This document shows, piece by piece, positions 16,495 to 24,797 of a DNA stretch of 64,000 nucleotides. Position numbers and translations under genes: made by a program. The DNA is from Oceanimonas sp052119705 (GTDB lineage: Bacteria > Pseudomonadota > Gammaproteobacteria > Enterobacterales > Aeromonadaceae), in NCBI RefSeq assembly GCF_052119705.1, contig NZ_JBGQOP010000005.1, positions 98,008-162,007 on the forward strand, read 5' to 3'. Every line of letters starts with the position of its first letter. The first letter of the stretch is position 1. The notes beneath the pieces are model-generated. The model had not been told where the DNA came from, searched no databases, and was given only the letters and a program-made list of their open reading frames with translations.

Positions 16495-16773
16495 AAATTG
16501 TTCCTGAGCTGAGAGGTAAGGAATATCGGTTAATTGTACTGGCCGCCAGCTAACTCAACAGCCAGATGTCACATTATTGCCTACTCACTGGGATATATTT
16601 TTAGCCAATAACAGCGCTAGTGATCTCAGATATTTTATATGGTAAAAACAATGATATGGTGGAAATACAGAGATTTCATGTTACAAACTAGCTAAATCAG
16701 GATAATAGTACTAGGTGCGTTAAGTCACTGAAGTGATTATTAAAGAACAGTGACAAAAAGTAGCTAAGTATTA

Positions 16774-19140
16774 ATGATGGTATCTCAAGGCGCGTCTTAT
16801 TTATTCGAAATCCTAGCCTTCGATTATTCGCGCCTTCTCTCACTGGGGTTCAAAGGACATTTATTTTTGATTATCCATTTTGTGGAACATTCTGCCCTCT
16901 TGCTAGCACTGTGCTGGCTGCTAACGCTGAATTCTCGTCGCTCGGAAAACTATAATCGCAGGGCTAAGCTGACCAGCGGTATCTTATTAGGGCTTACCTC
17001 TGTGGTAGGCATGCTAATGGCTGTTGAGTTGGAAAGTGGCTGGGTATTTGATGGGCGCAGTGTGATCTTAAGCGTGGCCGCCTTTGCCGGCGGGCCTTTA
17101 GTGGGCACAGTGGCGGGGCTGTTGGCCGCGGCCTATCGGATCTGGCTAGGCGGCGCCGGTGTGAACGGCGGGCTTATGGTCATCATATTGTCGGTGCTAT
17201 TTGGCTTGGGCTACCGCTTTCTTTACCAGCGTGGCAAAGTCGGTAATGGGCTGGTGACGCTGTTTTGCTTTGGATTTTTATTGCATGCCTTAGTCTTGCT
17301 GCACTTTATCTTTTTACCCGTGGCTAACAGTGGCGATATCGCCTTGCAGATGGGCGTGCCCATGTTAGTGGTGCTGCCGCTGGCGACGGTATGTTTGGCG
17401 TGGATGTTGGAAGATATTAAGCGGCGCAGCCAAGACGAGCGGGAGTTGCGCATTGCCGCCACCGCCTTTGAAATGCATCAAGGCTTGCTGGTAACCGATG
17501 AACACAGTCGAATTCTCAGGGTCAATCAGACCTTTAGTGACATCACCGGCTATCAGCCTGATGAAGTGCTGGGCAAGCAAGCTAGCGTATTAAGATCCGA
17601 TTTCCATGGCGCCGATTTTTATCAAGCTATGTGGCGCCAGTTATTGGCTAACGGTCGCTGGCAGGGCGAAGTGGTGAGTCGGCGTAAGAATGGCGACACC
17701 TATCCGGAATGGCTGTCCATAAGTACGGTGCGCAATTATAAAGGCGAAATCAGCCATTATGTGTCTGCCATGGAGGACATGACGGAGCGCAAGGCTGCCG
17801 AGGCACAGATCCGCGGCTTGGCGTTTTTTGATCCCCTTACCGAGCTGCCTAATCGCAGTTTATTGCTGGAGCGCATGCAACATGCGATGGATGCCGCCAG
17901 CGAAAGTGGCCGCTATGGCGCCTTATTGTTTCTTGATTTGGACAGTTTTAAGAGCGTGAACGATCTACATGGCCGAGGGACGGGTGATAACCTGCTGTGC
18001 CAAGTAGCGGAGCGCCTCAACAAGGCAATGTATGCCAGCGATACGGCGGCGCGCTTAGGAGCAGACCAATTTGTGATCCTGCTAGAAAACCTCAGCAGCA
18101 CTCGTCAACATGCGGCGGGTCGCGCCGAGCAGTATGCAATGCGACTCAAACAAAAGCTGCGCAAACCCTATTTTATCGAACAGTTGGAGTTGCACAGAAG
18201 CGTAAGCATCGGCATCACCTTATTTAACGATGCCAGTGAGGTGGTAGATAAATTGCTGCAAGATGCGGAGCTGGCCATGCATCAAGCCAAGGTGTCGCTG
18301 AGGCAGGGGGTGCGCTTTTTTGACCCGGCGATGCAAGAAGCGGTGAACACGCGCTTGCTATTAGAAGAAGATATTCAGCGCGGCTTGCAGGCTCAAGAAT
18401 TTATCCCCTATTTCCAGCCGCAGTTAGATGATGCGGGCCGAGTGACGGGCGCCGAAACGCTGGCGCGCTGGCAGCATCCCACCCGTGGCTTGCTGGCGCC
18501 CGCAGGCTTTATTGAAGTGGCTGAACAGGCTGGAATGGTCGAGCTCATTGACCTACAGATGTTGCGCCAAGCCTGTTTACAACTGGCGATATGGCAGTCA
18601 ATACCGAGTACGGCGACACTGGAGCTGGCGGTTAACCTCAGTGCGCGGCTGTTATATCAGCCCAACTTTGTGACGACCTTATTGGGGTATTTGAGCGAGT
18701 CTGGTGCGGATCCCCATCGCTTAAAGCTGGAGTTAACAGAAACCATGCTGCTCGACGACGTATCGACGGCCATAGCGCGTATGCAACAGCTTAGAGGCCA
18801 TGGTATTCGCTTCTCCATCGATGACTTTGGCACCGGTTATTCGTCTTTGGCCTATCTGCAGCGGCTACCCATAAACCAGCTAAAAATCGATCAATCCTTT
18901 GTGCGGGAGCTAAGCGAAAGCGGCGGTAGCAGCAAGGCCATTATCAAGGCTATTTGTGCGCTCGCCGATAGTTTACAGCTTGAGGTCATTGCCGAAGGCG
19001 TAGAAACCAATCAGCAACGCCTGCAGTTACTCGCGCTAAATTGTAAGCACTTTCAGGGTTACTTATTCGGTAGGCCCATGCCCTTAGCAGAATTTGAACG
19101 TTGGCTGGAAGAGACTTTAACTGCTAGCCAGGCCAACTAA
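16774..19140 (+). CDS. Membrane sensor with PAS, degenerate GGDEF and EAL domains
   Basis: A 788-residue c-di-GMP signalling protein. Residues about 25-210 form a multi-helix membrane sensor like the 5TM LytS-type module. A PAS domain follows (about 225-340), then a GGDEF domain whose signature is changed to GADQF (429-433), replacing the catalytic Glu by Gln, so cyclase activity is unlikely. The EAL domain has ETLARW (561-566) with the metal-binding Glu kept, ELTETMLL, DDFGTGYSS (683-691), LKIDQSF and IAEGVET, so phosphodiesterase activity is likely. It is monocistronic, with an A+T-rich 280-bp upstream region. Confidence 0.9.
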   Translation: MMVSQGASYLFEILAFDYSRLLSLGFKGHLFLIIHFVEHSALLLALCWLLTLNSRRSENYNRRAKLTSGILLGLTSVVGMLMAVELESGWVFDGRSVILSVAAFAGGPLVGTVAGLLAAAYRIWLGGAGVNGGLMVIILSVLFGLGYRFLYQRGKVGNGLVTLFCFGFLLHALVLLHFIFLPVANSGDIALQMGVPMLVVLPLATVCLAWMLEDIKRRSQDERELRIAATAFEMHQGLLVTDEHSRILRVNQTFSDITGYQPDEVLGKQASVLRSDFHGADFYQAMWRQLLANGRWQGEVVSRRKNGDTYPEWLSISTVRNYKGEISHYVSAMEDMTERKAAEAQIRGLAFFDPLTELPNRSLLLERMQHAMDAASESGRYGALLFLDLDSFKSVNDLHGRGTGDNLLCQVAERLNKAMYASDTAARLGADQFVILLENLSSTRQHAAGRAEQYAMRLKQKLRKPYFIEQLELHRSVSIGITLFNDASEVVDKLLQDAELAMHQAKVSLRQGVRFFDPAMQEAVNTRLLLEEDIQRGLQAQEFIPYFQPQLDDAGRVTGAETLARWQHPTRGLLAPAGFIEVAEQAGMVELIDLQMLRQACLQLAIWQSIPSTATLELAVNLSARLLYQPNFVTTLLGYLSESGADPHRLKLELTETMLLDDVSTAIARMQQLRGHGIRFSIDDFGTGYSSLAYLQRLPINQLKIDQSFVRELSESGGSSKAIIKAICALADSLQLEVIAEGVETNQQRLQLLALNCKHFQGYLFGRPMPLAEFERWLEETLTASQAN

Positions 19141-19143
19141 TGA

Positions 19144-20409
19144 TTACGCCTTGGCTTGATTATCTGTGGGCGTGGCATTTTTAGCGGCAATCCACTGCGA
19201 CATGTATTTAGTGCTCATCATGCTGTGATGACGCAACATACTGCCGGTAAAATTCGCTAATCTGTGCTCGTCTAATTGATTGGCAAGCGCCGTAATACGA
19301 CTGATCAACTGCTCGCCGAGTTGCTCTCCATCATAGCGCTGCTTTAATAGCGCCGTGCCTGCTTGTTGGGCTTGCTGCCAGCGCGCTTTATCTTGATACA
19401 AACTCACGGCTGCATCGGCAATCGCTTGTGCGCTTTCTGCATCATGGTTCCCAGATATTACTGTGCCCGGCCAGGGCTGCTCGCCGTGCATGCCCTCGCT
19501 GCCAATGGCGGTGGTCACGCTGGGGGTTTGCATCATCATGGCATCCAGCAGTTTGCCCTTAATACCGGCGCCAAAGCGCAGTGGCGCTAAGCAAATGCGC
19601 GCCTGCTCCATCACCACAAAGGCATCATCTGCCCAGCCTTTAATAAAGAAACCGGTTTTAGGATTATGCAAGGCGGTGGCCTTAGGCGGCGGATAAGAGC
19701 CATAAATATGCAACTCGGTCTCGGGCAACTGCTGGCGGATCAGCGGCCAAATGTGTTGTAAATACAGCACCGCATCCCAATTTGGGGCGTGGCGAAAATT
19801 GCCGATAGTCATAAAATGCTGGCGCTGTTCAAAGCCCAAGGTTTGCGCGGGTAATTGGGCTAAATCCACCATAAAGGGCAGATGCTGCAGCAAGCTGGCA
19901 TCAACCTTAAAGGTGTCTTGCAGCAGCTGCATTTCAAAGTCTGAGATGATCAGCGACAGATCACAGCGCAAAATGGCGGCAATTTCACGCTTGGCAATAT
20001 CACTCAATAAATCGGCGCGGGTCAGGGCTCGGTTGGCTTTATGGGCCTGATGGCGCGCTTGGCGCAAAGATTGTAAGTCTTCGGTATCGAGCACACGTAG
20101 CGCATTGGGGCAGTGCTTTTCTACTCGCCAGCCAAATTGCTCTTCCATCATAAAGCGATCGAACATGACGACATCTGGCGCGTACTGGGCGATATAAGAG
20201 TCAAAGCTATCGCAATTTAGCACTATGCTTTGGCTGCTAATGCCCTCGGCGGCGAGATCTATCATATGCTCGGTGCGCTGTGCGGGCGTAGCAAACTCCA
20301 CCTGCCAGCCTTGGCGCTTATAAAGGCGCAAGATCGACAACATATGGCTGCCCGCCGCCGACGAGTTAGGCTCGGGCCATACATAGCCAATTACCAATAC
20401 TTTTTTCAT
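19144..20409 (-). CDS. Glycosyltransferase (GT-B fold, group 4-like)
   Basis: A 421-residue protein with an N-terminal Rossmann part (KVLVIGYVWPEPNSSAAGSH) and a C-terminal sugar-nucleotide-binding part with HIYGSYPP, CLAPLRFGAGIKGKLLDAMM and TAIGSEGMHGE, typical of GT4-type transferases. The Glu-x7-Glu motif of classical members is weak. It follows manC in the same direction, so it may use a mannose-derived donor for a surface polysaccharide; that is inference. A heptamer-armed element separates the two genes. Confidence 0.8.
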   Translation of the reverse strand: MKKVLVIGYVWPEPNSSAAGSHMLSILRLYKRQGWQVEFATPAQRTEHMIDLAAEGISSQSIVLNCDSFDSYIAQYAPDVVMFDRFMMEEQFGWRVEKHCPNALRVLDTEDLQSLRQARHQAHKANRALTRADLLSDIAKREIAAILRCDLSLIISDFEMQLLQDTFKVDASLLQHLPFMVDLAQLPAQTLGFEQRQHFMTIGNFRHAPNWDAVLYLQHIWPLIRQQLPETELHIYGSYPPPKATALHNPKTGFFIKGWADDAFVVMEQARICLAPLRFGAGIKGKLLDAMMMQTPSVTTAIGSEGMHGEQPWPGTVISGNHDAESAQAIADAAVSLYQDKARWQQAQQAGTALLKQRYDGEQLGEQLISRITALANQLDEHRLANFTGSMLRHHSMMSTKYMSQWIAAKNATPTDNQAKA

Positions 20410-20426
20410 GAAAAGCCTGCTTTATT

Positions 20427-20545
20427 TTTTGTTAAGAGTGAAGGGCAAAGGGTAAAGAGGACGAGATAACGGCAAGACTACAGAAAATGCATTGTATCCA
20501 AAGACAGATGCTTACTTCTTCACCCTTCACCCTTCACCCTTCACG
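20427..20545. repeat. Heptamer-armed inverted-repeat element between manC and the glycosyltransferase gene
   Basis: The left arm is GTGAAGGGCAAAGGGTAAAG (from 20438), then GAGG and ACGAGATAAC (20461-20470), a core with ACTACAGA and GCAT, and a right arm of four CTTCACC units (to 20543). It aligns along nearly its whole length with 53054-53172, and the junction also occurs at 2274-2308. The right arm encodes the last codons and the stop of manC. Confidence 0.85.
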
Positions 20546-22050
20546 CGCTCGGCTCTGCCATAACTGTCTGCAAAGCGCACTATGTCGTCTTCCCCTAAAT
20601 AAGCACCGGACTGCACTTCTATTAGTTCTAACGGCAGCTGGCCGGGATTTTCTAGCGCGTGCAGCTGACCCACGGGAATATACACCGACTGATTTTCATA
20701 GACCAAGTGCACCTTATCACCTTGAGTAACGCGGGCGGTGCCGCTGACTACTATCCAGTGCTCGGCCCTGTGATGATGTAATTGCAGCGATAAACGTGCT
20801 CCCGGATCAACGGTAATGCGTTTGACTTGATAGCGCTCGCCCTTGTCTATGGCATCAAACTTACCCCAAGGGCGATGACATTCACGGTGCACAATATGTT
20901 CGGTTCGGCCATCTGCCGCCAGCCGTGCCACCAGTTTTTTAACCTCTTGCTCCCGGTCTTTATGGGCCACCAATACCGCATCTTTAGTTTCTATAATCAC
21001 CAAATCCGTCACACCCAGTGCCGCCACCAATCTGTGCTCGGCCATAATTAAGCTATTACTTACGTCTTCGATTAATACATCACCGCGCAAGGTATTGCCT
21101 TTATTTTCACAGGCGTTGTTTTCATAGACGTTGTTGCCATTGGCTTGATTATTCGGCTCAAGTTGCTGGGCGAGCGCCGACCAAGATCCTACATCGCTCC
21201 AACCGGCTGCCAACGGCACCATGGCGGAGTTTGTGCTGTGCTCCATTACGGCGTAATCGACGGAAATACTGGGGCTAGCGGCAAAGGCGGCGGCATCTAA
21301 GCGAATAAAGTCTAAGTCGCGCTCACTCTTGCTTAGCGCCGTCTGGCACGCGGCCAATATTTTGGGCTGCAAGTGTGCCAGCTCGCTCAGGTAGCGGCTG
21401 GCCCGCATCATAAACATGCCGCTATTCCAGTAATAATTGCCCGAGGCCAAATACACTTCGGCGGTGGCTTGGTCGGGCTTTTCGACAAATTCATCCACCA
21501 CAAAACCCTCGGTATTGGCAATGGCCGTACCTCGGCGCAAATAACCATAACCGGTTTCGGCATGGGTGGGCGTTATGCCAAAGGTCACCAATTTGCCTGC
21601 TTGCGCCAAGGGTAAGGCGGCCGCTATCGCCGCCTGAAAAGCCGGTACATCGCTAATGGCATGATCTGCGGGCAGCGCCAAGATAATGGGGTCGGCTGCT
21701 TCATGAAGCGCGCTAATCTGCTGAGTATATAAGGCTGCCACCGCCAAGGCGGGCGCGGTATTGCGGCCCTTTGGCTCTAACATAATCTGTGCTTTATCGA
21801 GCCCTTGGGGGGAGCGCTTTGCTAATTGGCGCAGTTGTTCGGCGGCTAAAAATCTGTGCTCTTCATGGCAAATCAACAGCGGTGTGTGTATGCCCAACCC
21901 CACTTCTAAGCCTATTAGGCGGGTAAGTGTGGTTTGCAGCAGGGAAAGTTGGCTGTCGAGCAGCGCTAAAAACTGCTTTGGATGCTGCTGGCGAGAAAGA
22001 GGCCACAGCCGAGTGCCGTGACCACCCGCCATGATAATCGGAAATAACAT
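20527..22050 (-). CDS. manC: Mannose-1-phosphate guanylyltransferase / mannose-6-phosphate isomerase
   Basis: A bifunctional 507-residue enzyme that makes GDP-mannose for surface polysaccharides. The N-terminal nucleotidyltransferase has MAGGHGTRLWPLSRQQHPKQ (residues 8-27) and FVEKPD; the C-terminal cupin isomerase has RPWGKFD, QLHHHRAEHW and the SGTARV strand. Length is slightly above typical because the protein ends in VKGEG, which is encoded by GTGAAGG repeats along with the TGA stop. A 400-bp leader precedes the start. The glycosyltransferase gene follows. Confidence 0.93.
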   Translation of the reverse strand: MLFPIIMAGGHGTRLWPLSRQQHPKQFLALLDSQLSLLQTTLTRLIGLEVGLGIHTPLLICHEEHRFLAAEQLRQLAKRSPQGLDKAQIMLEPKGRNTAPALAVAALYTQQISALHEAADPIILALPADHAISDVPAFQAAIAAALPLAQAGKLVTFGITPTHAETGYGYLRRGTAIANTEGFVVDEFVEKPDQATAEVYLASGNYYWNSGMFMMRASRYLSELAHLQPKILAACQTALSKSERDLDFIRLDAAAFAASPSISVDYAVMEHSTNSAMVPLAAGWSDVGSWSALAQQLEPNNQANGNNVYENNACENKGNTLRGDVLIEDVSNSLIMAEHRLVAALGVTDLVIIETKDAVLVAHKDREQEVKKLVARLAADGRTEHIVHRECHRPWGKFDAIDKGERYQVKRITVDPGARLSLQLHHHRAEHWIVVSGTARVTQGDKVHLVYENQSVYIPVGQLHALENPGQLPLELIEVQSGAYLGEDDIVRFADSYGRAERVKGEG

Positions 22051-22430
22051 ACATACTCTTTTACTGATAAATAGAGATAGCCATCCGCATAAGAGCAGAG
22101 CATGCCCGCCAGTTTATGCCGCATGATATAGCGAGATGAGCGTGGAGCTGTAGCAGATAAGCTTATCCAGGCGCATGTTTTACTCAAGGCAAAAGCGACA
22201 TTAGCACACAGACTTAAGCTCAGCAGCACAATGACAGCTGATGTTTAAGCCTAGGGCTGCAAAAATATGGCGGTAGGCGTATTAGGGCGAGGAGGGCTGC
22301 GCATCATTTTGGAGTAAGCGGGAGACAGGCTTAGCGACTCGGTTGCTCGGTATTTGAAATAAAAATTCGAGGTTTTCGTATTCTCAGCATAACTAACTGT
22401 AACCACTTTGGTGTGAAGACTTAGTGCAAA

Positions 22431-22480
22431 AGTACTAATTTTAGTGTGTATGTAGTGGAAGTGACCATTCATATCTCCTT
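22431..22480 (-). other. Possible short leader peptide upstream of manC
   Basis: On the minus strand AAGGAG (22480-22475) is followed by two overlapping ATGs. The second gives a 15-codon frame (MVTSTTYTLKLVLLH) with good spacing. The first opens a 73-codon frame ending at 22251 but sits only 2 nt from the AAGGAG. Both point toward manC. No attenuator structure was recognised; this could be chance. Confidence 0.2.
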
Positions 22481-22573
22481 TTTATGCTATTTTTGGTATG
22501 AAAAATAACCATTTGTAGGTTAATAAAGTTAACTTTAGACATTATTTTCATGTTTTTTAAAGAAAGTTATTCA

Positions 22574-22617
22574 GCACAATCCACTTACCTGATTTATTGG
22601 TCAGGTTTTTTGTGCTG
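22574..22617 (+). terminator. Terminator-like hairpin with no plus-strand gene before it
   Basis: ACCTGA/TCAGGT with a T run (22587-22611) is nested inside GCACAA/TTGTGC. No plus-strand gene lies between manC (minus strand) and 22851, so it could end an unannotated small RNA that starts within 22480-22570, or shield the following promoter. Apart from this, 22051-22800 is A+T-rich without a convincing gene. Confidence 0.5.
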
Positions 22618-22850
22618 CTTGGTCGCTTTTGAGACCCTTTAAGCTCTGTGGAGCCGCCTAATGTCGCAAAATATGATTACGTTTACAGTTTGTATACAAA
22701 CAAATAAATTATTGTACCCATTAAAAACGAAGAGTAAGCTTTATTTCGTTCCAGCGGATTGATTAATTATCAGACCCTGTAACAAGGCAACGAATTAGGT
22801 AATTTAAATATTCGTTGCGCCCTTATAAAAATATAAAAAGGAAAATAAAA

Positions 22851-23156
22851 ATGAATAAATCTACATGGGTTATTTCTGCAGCTGCTCTTGTTCTTGCCGC
22901 TTCTGCTAATGCAGGTTTTGGTGGCAATCATTCTTACAACCACAGCTACAACAATGGCTATGCTAATGTTGAAGTTAGCAAAGATGTGACTGCCGGCCCT
23001 AATGGTGGTGTATCTTTCGACAAGACCATCACTAAAGCCAATGGCGAAACTATTACCATTAGTAAAGATATTCAACGCGGCCCTGATGGCAGCGTTACTG
23101 TTAACAAAAACGTTAATGGTCAGCAACACTCTTATACTAAAAACTTTAAGCGTTAA
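22851..23156 (+). CDS. Small secreted protein of unknown function
   Basis: A 101-residue protein with a signal peptide (MNKSTWVISAAALVLAASANA, cleavage after ANA). The mature part starts with a Gly/His/Asn/Tyr-rich segment (residues 22-37) and then two related units, DVTAGPNGGVSFDKTIT and DIQRGPDGSVTVNKNVN, each a GPxGxV core. I do not recognise a family. The ATG at 22851 has AAAAGGAAA upstream. Codons are A+T-ending more than in neighbours. It has its own terminator and is likely abundant. Confidence 0.75.
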   Translation: MNKSTWVISAAALVLAASANAGFGGNHSYNHSYNNGYANVEVSKDVTAGPNGGVSFDKTITKANGETITISKDIQRGPDGSVTVNKNVNGQQHSYTKNFKR

Positions 23157-23185
23157 TATTTATCTAGTATAAGTAGCTGGTAATA

Positions 23186-23214
23186 AAAAGGGCGCTAATT
23201 TAGCGCCCTTTTTT
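23186..23214 (+). terminator. Terminator of the small secreted protein gene
   Basis: GGGCGCTAA and TTAGCGCCC form a perfect stem followed by six T residues, 30 bp after the stop. Confidence 0.9.
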
Positions 23215-23253
23215 ATGAGTAATAATTTACTGCGAATTCATAAGAGCTCAGAT

Positions 23254-24222
23254 ATGAAAGTGTTCACAATATGTGCTTTGTTAATCACTAGCCCTGCGAT
23301 GGCCCTAACATTTAGCTCGGCCGATCAAAATGATACCTTAGCAGTTAACGCCAAATTCAAATACCAATTGGGTGCGCTCGGCTATCAATGGGCAGAGCCT
23401 GATAAGGCGCAAGCGGTGGGCGGAGCCGATCAGCTTTCTCTGGGCTTAGCCGGTAGTAGTAAGCTCAATGAGGCCGTGACCTTGATCGGCGAAATGAGTT
23501 GGGATGTGTTGACTCACGCGGACACATCCCAGCTGTATGCGGATCAAGTCTGGTTAGGCGCGCGATTTTACGACCGATTGGACTTAACGGTGGGCCGCAG
23601 CGAAAGTCCTTTTACCCAAGTGACAGACTTAACTGATGTATTTAATATCTTTGGCGGCCAAGGCTATCGTTATCAAGATCTCATCTTAGATGATCAAGTT
23701 AAAACCAGTTACTATTATAATAATCTAGATGTGCGAGTGGCATACGCCATGAGTGACCATGATGCACAGACTAATAATTACAATACCAAAGCCCAAGCTG
23801 GAATTTCGGTCGGTTATCGTGCTAACAATGGCTTAGGCATGGTCATAGCGTTAGATAATAAGGCGTCTCACGATAAAAAGAGTGATGTTAATTCAGTCGC
23901 TGTCGGTGTTAGTTATATCAATAATAATGGTTTTTATGCCGCGGTTACCCATAATCGTAATTATTATCAAGCGGCATGGGATGTGCGTGAATTCTCAGCT
24001 TGGGAATCGGTCGCCTCTTATAGTTTCAAAAAGTTTGCCTTAGGTTTGGGTTACAACCGACTCAGTTTACAAAAGCCAGCAACAGAAACTTGGACTAGTG
24101 AAGTGATACTGGCAGGTGAATACTATTTAATTCCGCAAGCTAAACTATATGCAGAAGTATTATTAAACCAAATAGAAAACAAAGACCCTTTATATGGCGT
24201 GGGCATGCAGTATACTTTTTGA
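23254..24222 (+). CDS. Outer-membrane porin-like protein
   Basis: A 322-residue protein with signal peptide MKVFTICALLITSPAMA, alternating aromatic/hydrophobic beta strands and a C-terminal Phe after GVGMQYT, as required by the outer-membrane assembly machinery. GQGYRYQDLILDDQVKTSYY and similar segments resemble gammaproteobacterial general porins. The ATG at 23254 was preferred over 23215, which lies at the end of the terminator and would bury the signal peptide. Substrate range is unknown. Confidence 0.8.
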   Translation: MKVFTICALLITSPAMALTFSSADQNDTLAVNAKFKYQLGALGYQWAEPDKAQAVGGADQLSLGLAGSSKLNEAVTLIGEMSWDVLTHADTSQLYADQVWLGARFYDRLDLTVGRSESPFTQVTDLTDVFNIFGGQGYRYQDLILDDQVKTSYYYNNLDVRVAYAMSDHDAQTNNYNTKAQAGISVGYRANNGLGMVIALDNKASHDKKSDVNSVAVGVSYINNNGFYAAVTHNRNYYQAAWDVREFSAWESVASYSFKKFALGLGYNRLSLQKPATETWTSEVILAGEYYLIPQAKLYAEVLLNQIENKDPLYGVGMQYTF

Positions 24223-24245
24223 TCTTAAAATTTTAGGACTGTATT

Positions 24246-24349
24246 GGGTGAAGTGTAAAGGATAAAGGGGACCAGCCAGTCCCAAAATAATAGAAAAAAA
24301 CACTGCTGCTGAAACAGAGCACTTTCCTTCACTCTTCACTCTTCACTGT
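24246..24349. repeat. Heptamer-armed inverted-repeat element between convergent porin and GNAT genes
   Basis: GGGTGAAGTGTAAAGGATAA (24246-24265) faces CCTTCACTCTTCACTCTTCA (24326-24345). The right arm supplies the last five codons (Val-Lys-Ser-Glu-Glu) and TGA of the GNAT gene. The core differs from that of the manC element. Confidence 0.75.
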
Positions 24350-24757
24350 GTACTCCATCGACAAATGCGGAATGCCCGCATCCATAAATTCGTCACCATA
24401 AGGTGTAAAACCGAGCTTGGCATAAAAACCGAGCGCTTGAGTTTGTGCGCCTAAATATACCCGCGGATAGCCTAAGCGTGCCGCCTCATCGACCAAGGCC
24501 TGCACCACCTTGGCGCCCAGCCCCAAGCCTCTAAACTCCTTTAAAATCGCGATGCGTCCAATATGACCATCGTCCAGCATACGACCGGTGCCCACGTATT
24601 GGCCGTCTGCTGCCACCAACACCTGCATGGCGCCTTCATCCAGGCCGTCGAATTCCAGCTCAACGGGCACGGCTTGCTCTTGTATGAATACCGACTCGCG
24701 AATGGCGCGAATGAAGGACTGATATTTGGGGGTGAAGGCAACGATATTAACGGTCAT
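24329..24757 (-). CDS. GNAT-family N-acetyltransferase
   Basis: A 142-residue GNAT domain. The acetyl-CoA-binding motif A is IGRIAILKEFRGLGLGAKVV (residues about 66-85) with the RGxGxG variant RGLGLG, and motif B includes GFYAKLGFTPYGDEF. The N-terminal SVFIQEQAVPVELEFDGLDE resembles YjcF/ElaA-type members. The substrate is unknown. The natural C-terminus probably ended near SMEY; the tail VKSEE is encoded by a GTGAAGA repeat. Confidence 0.85.
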   Translation of the reverse strand: MTVNIVAFTPKYQSFIRAIRESVFIQEQAVPVELEFDGLDEGAMQVLVAADGQYVGTGRMLDDGHIGRIAILKEFRGLGLGAKVVQALVDEAARLGYPRVYLGAQTQALGFYAKLGFTPYGDEFMDAGIPHLSMEYTVKSEE

Positions 24758-24797
24758 GCGGGATCCTTGAACGTGAGAGAAAAGGGGTATGTTACAC

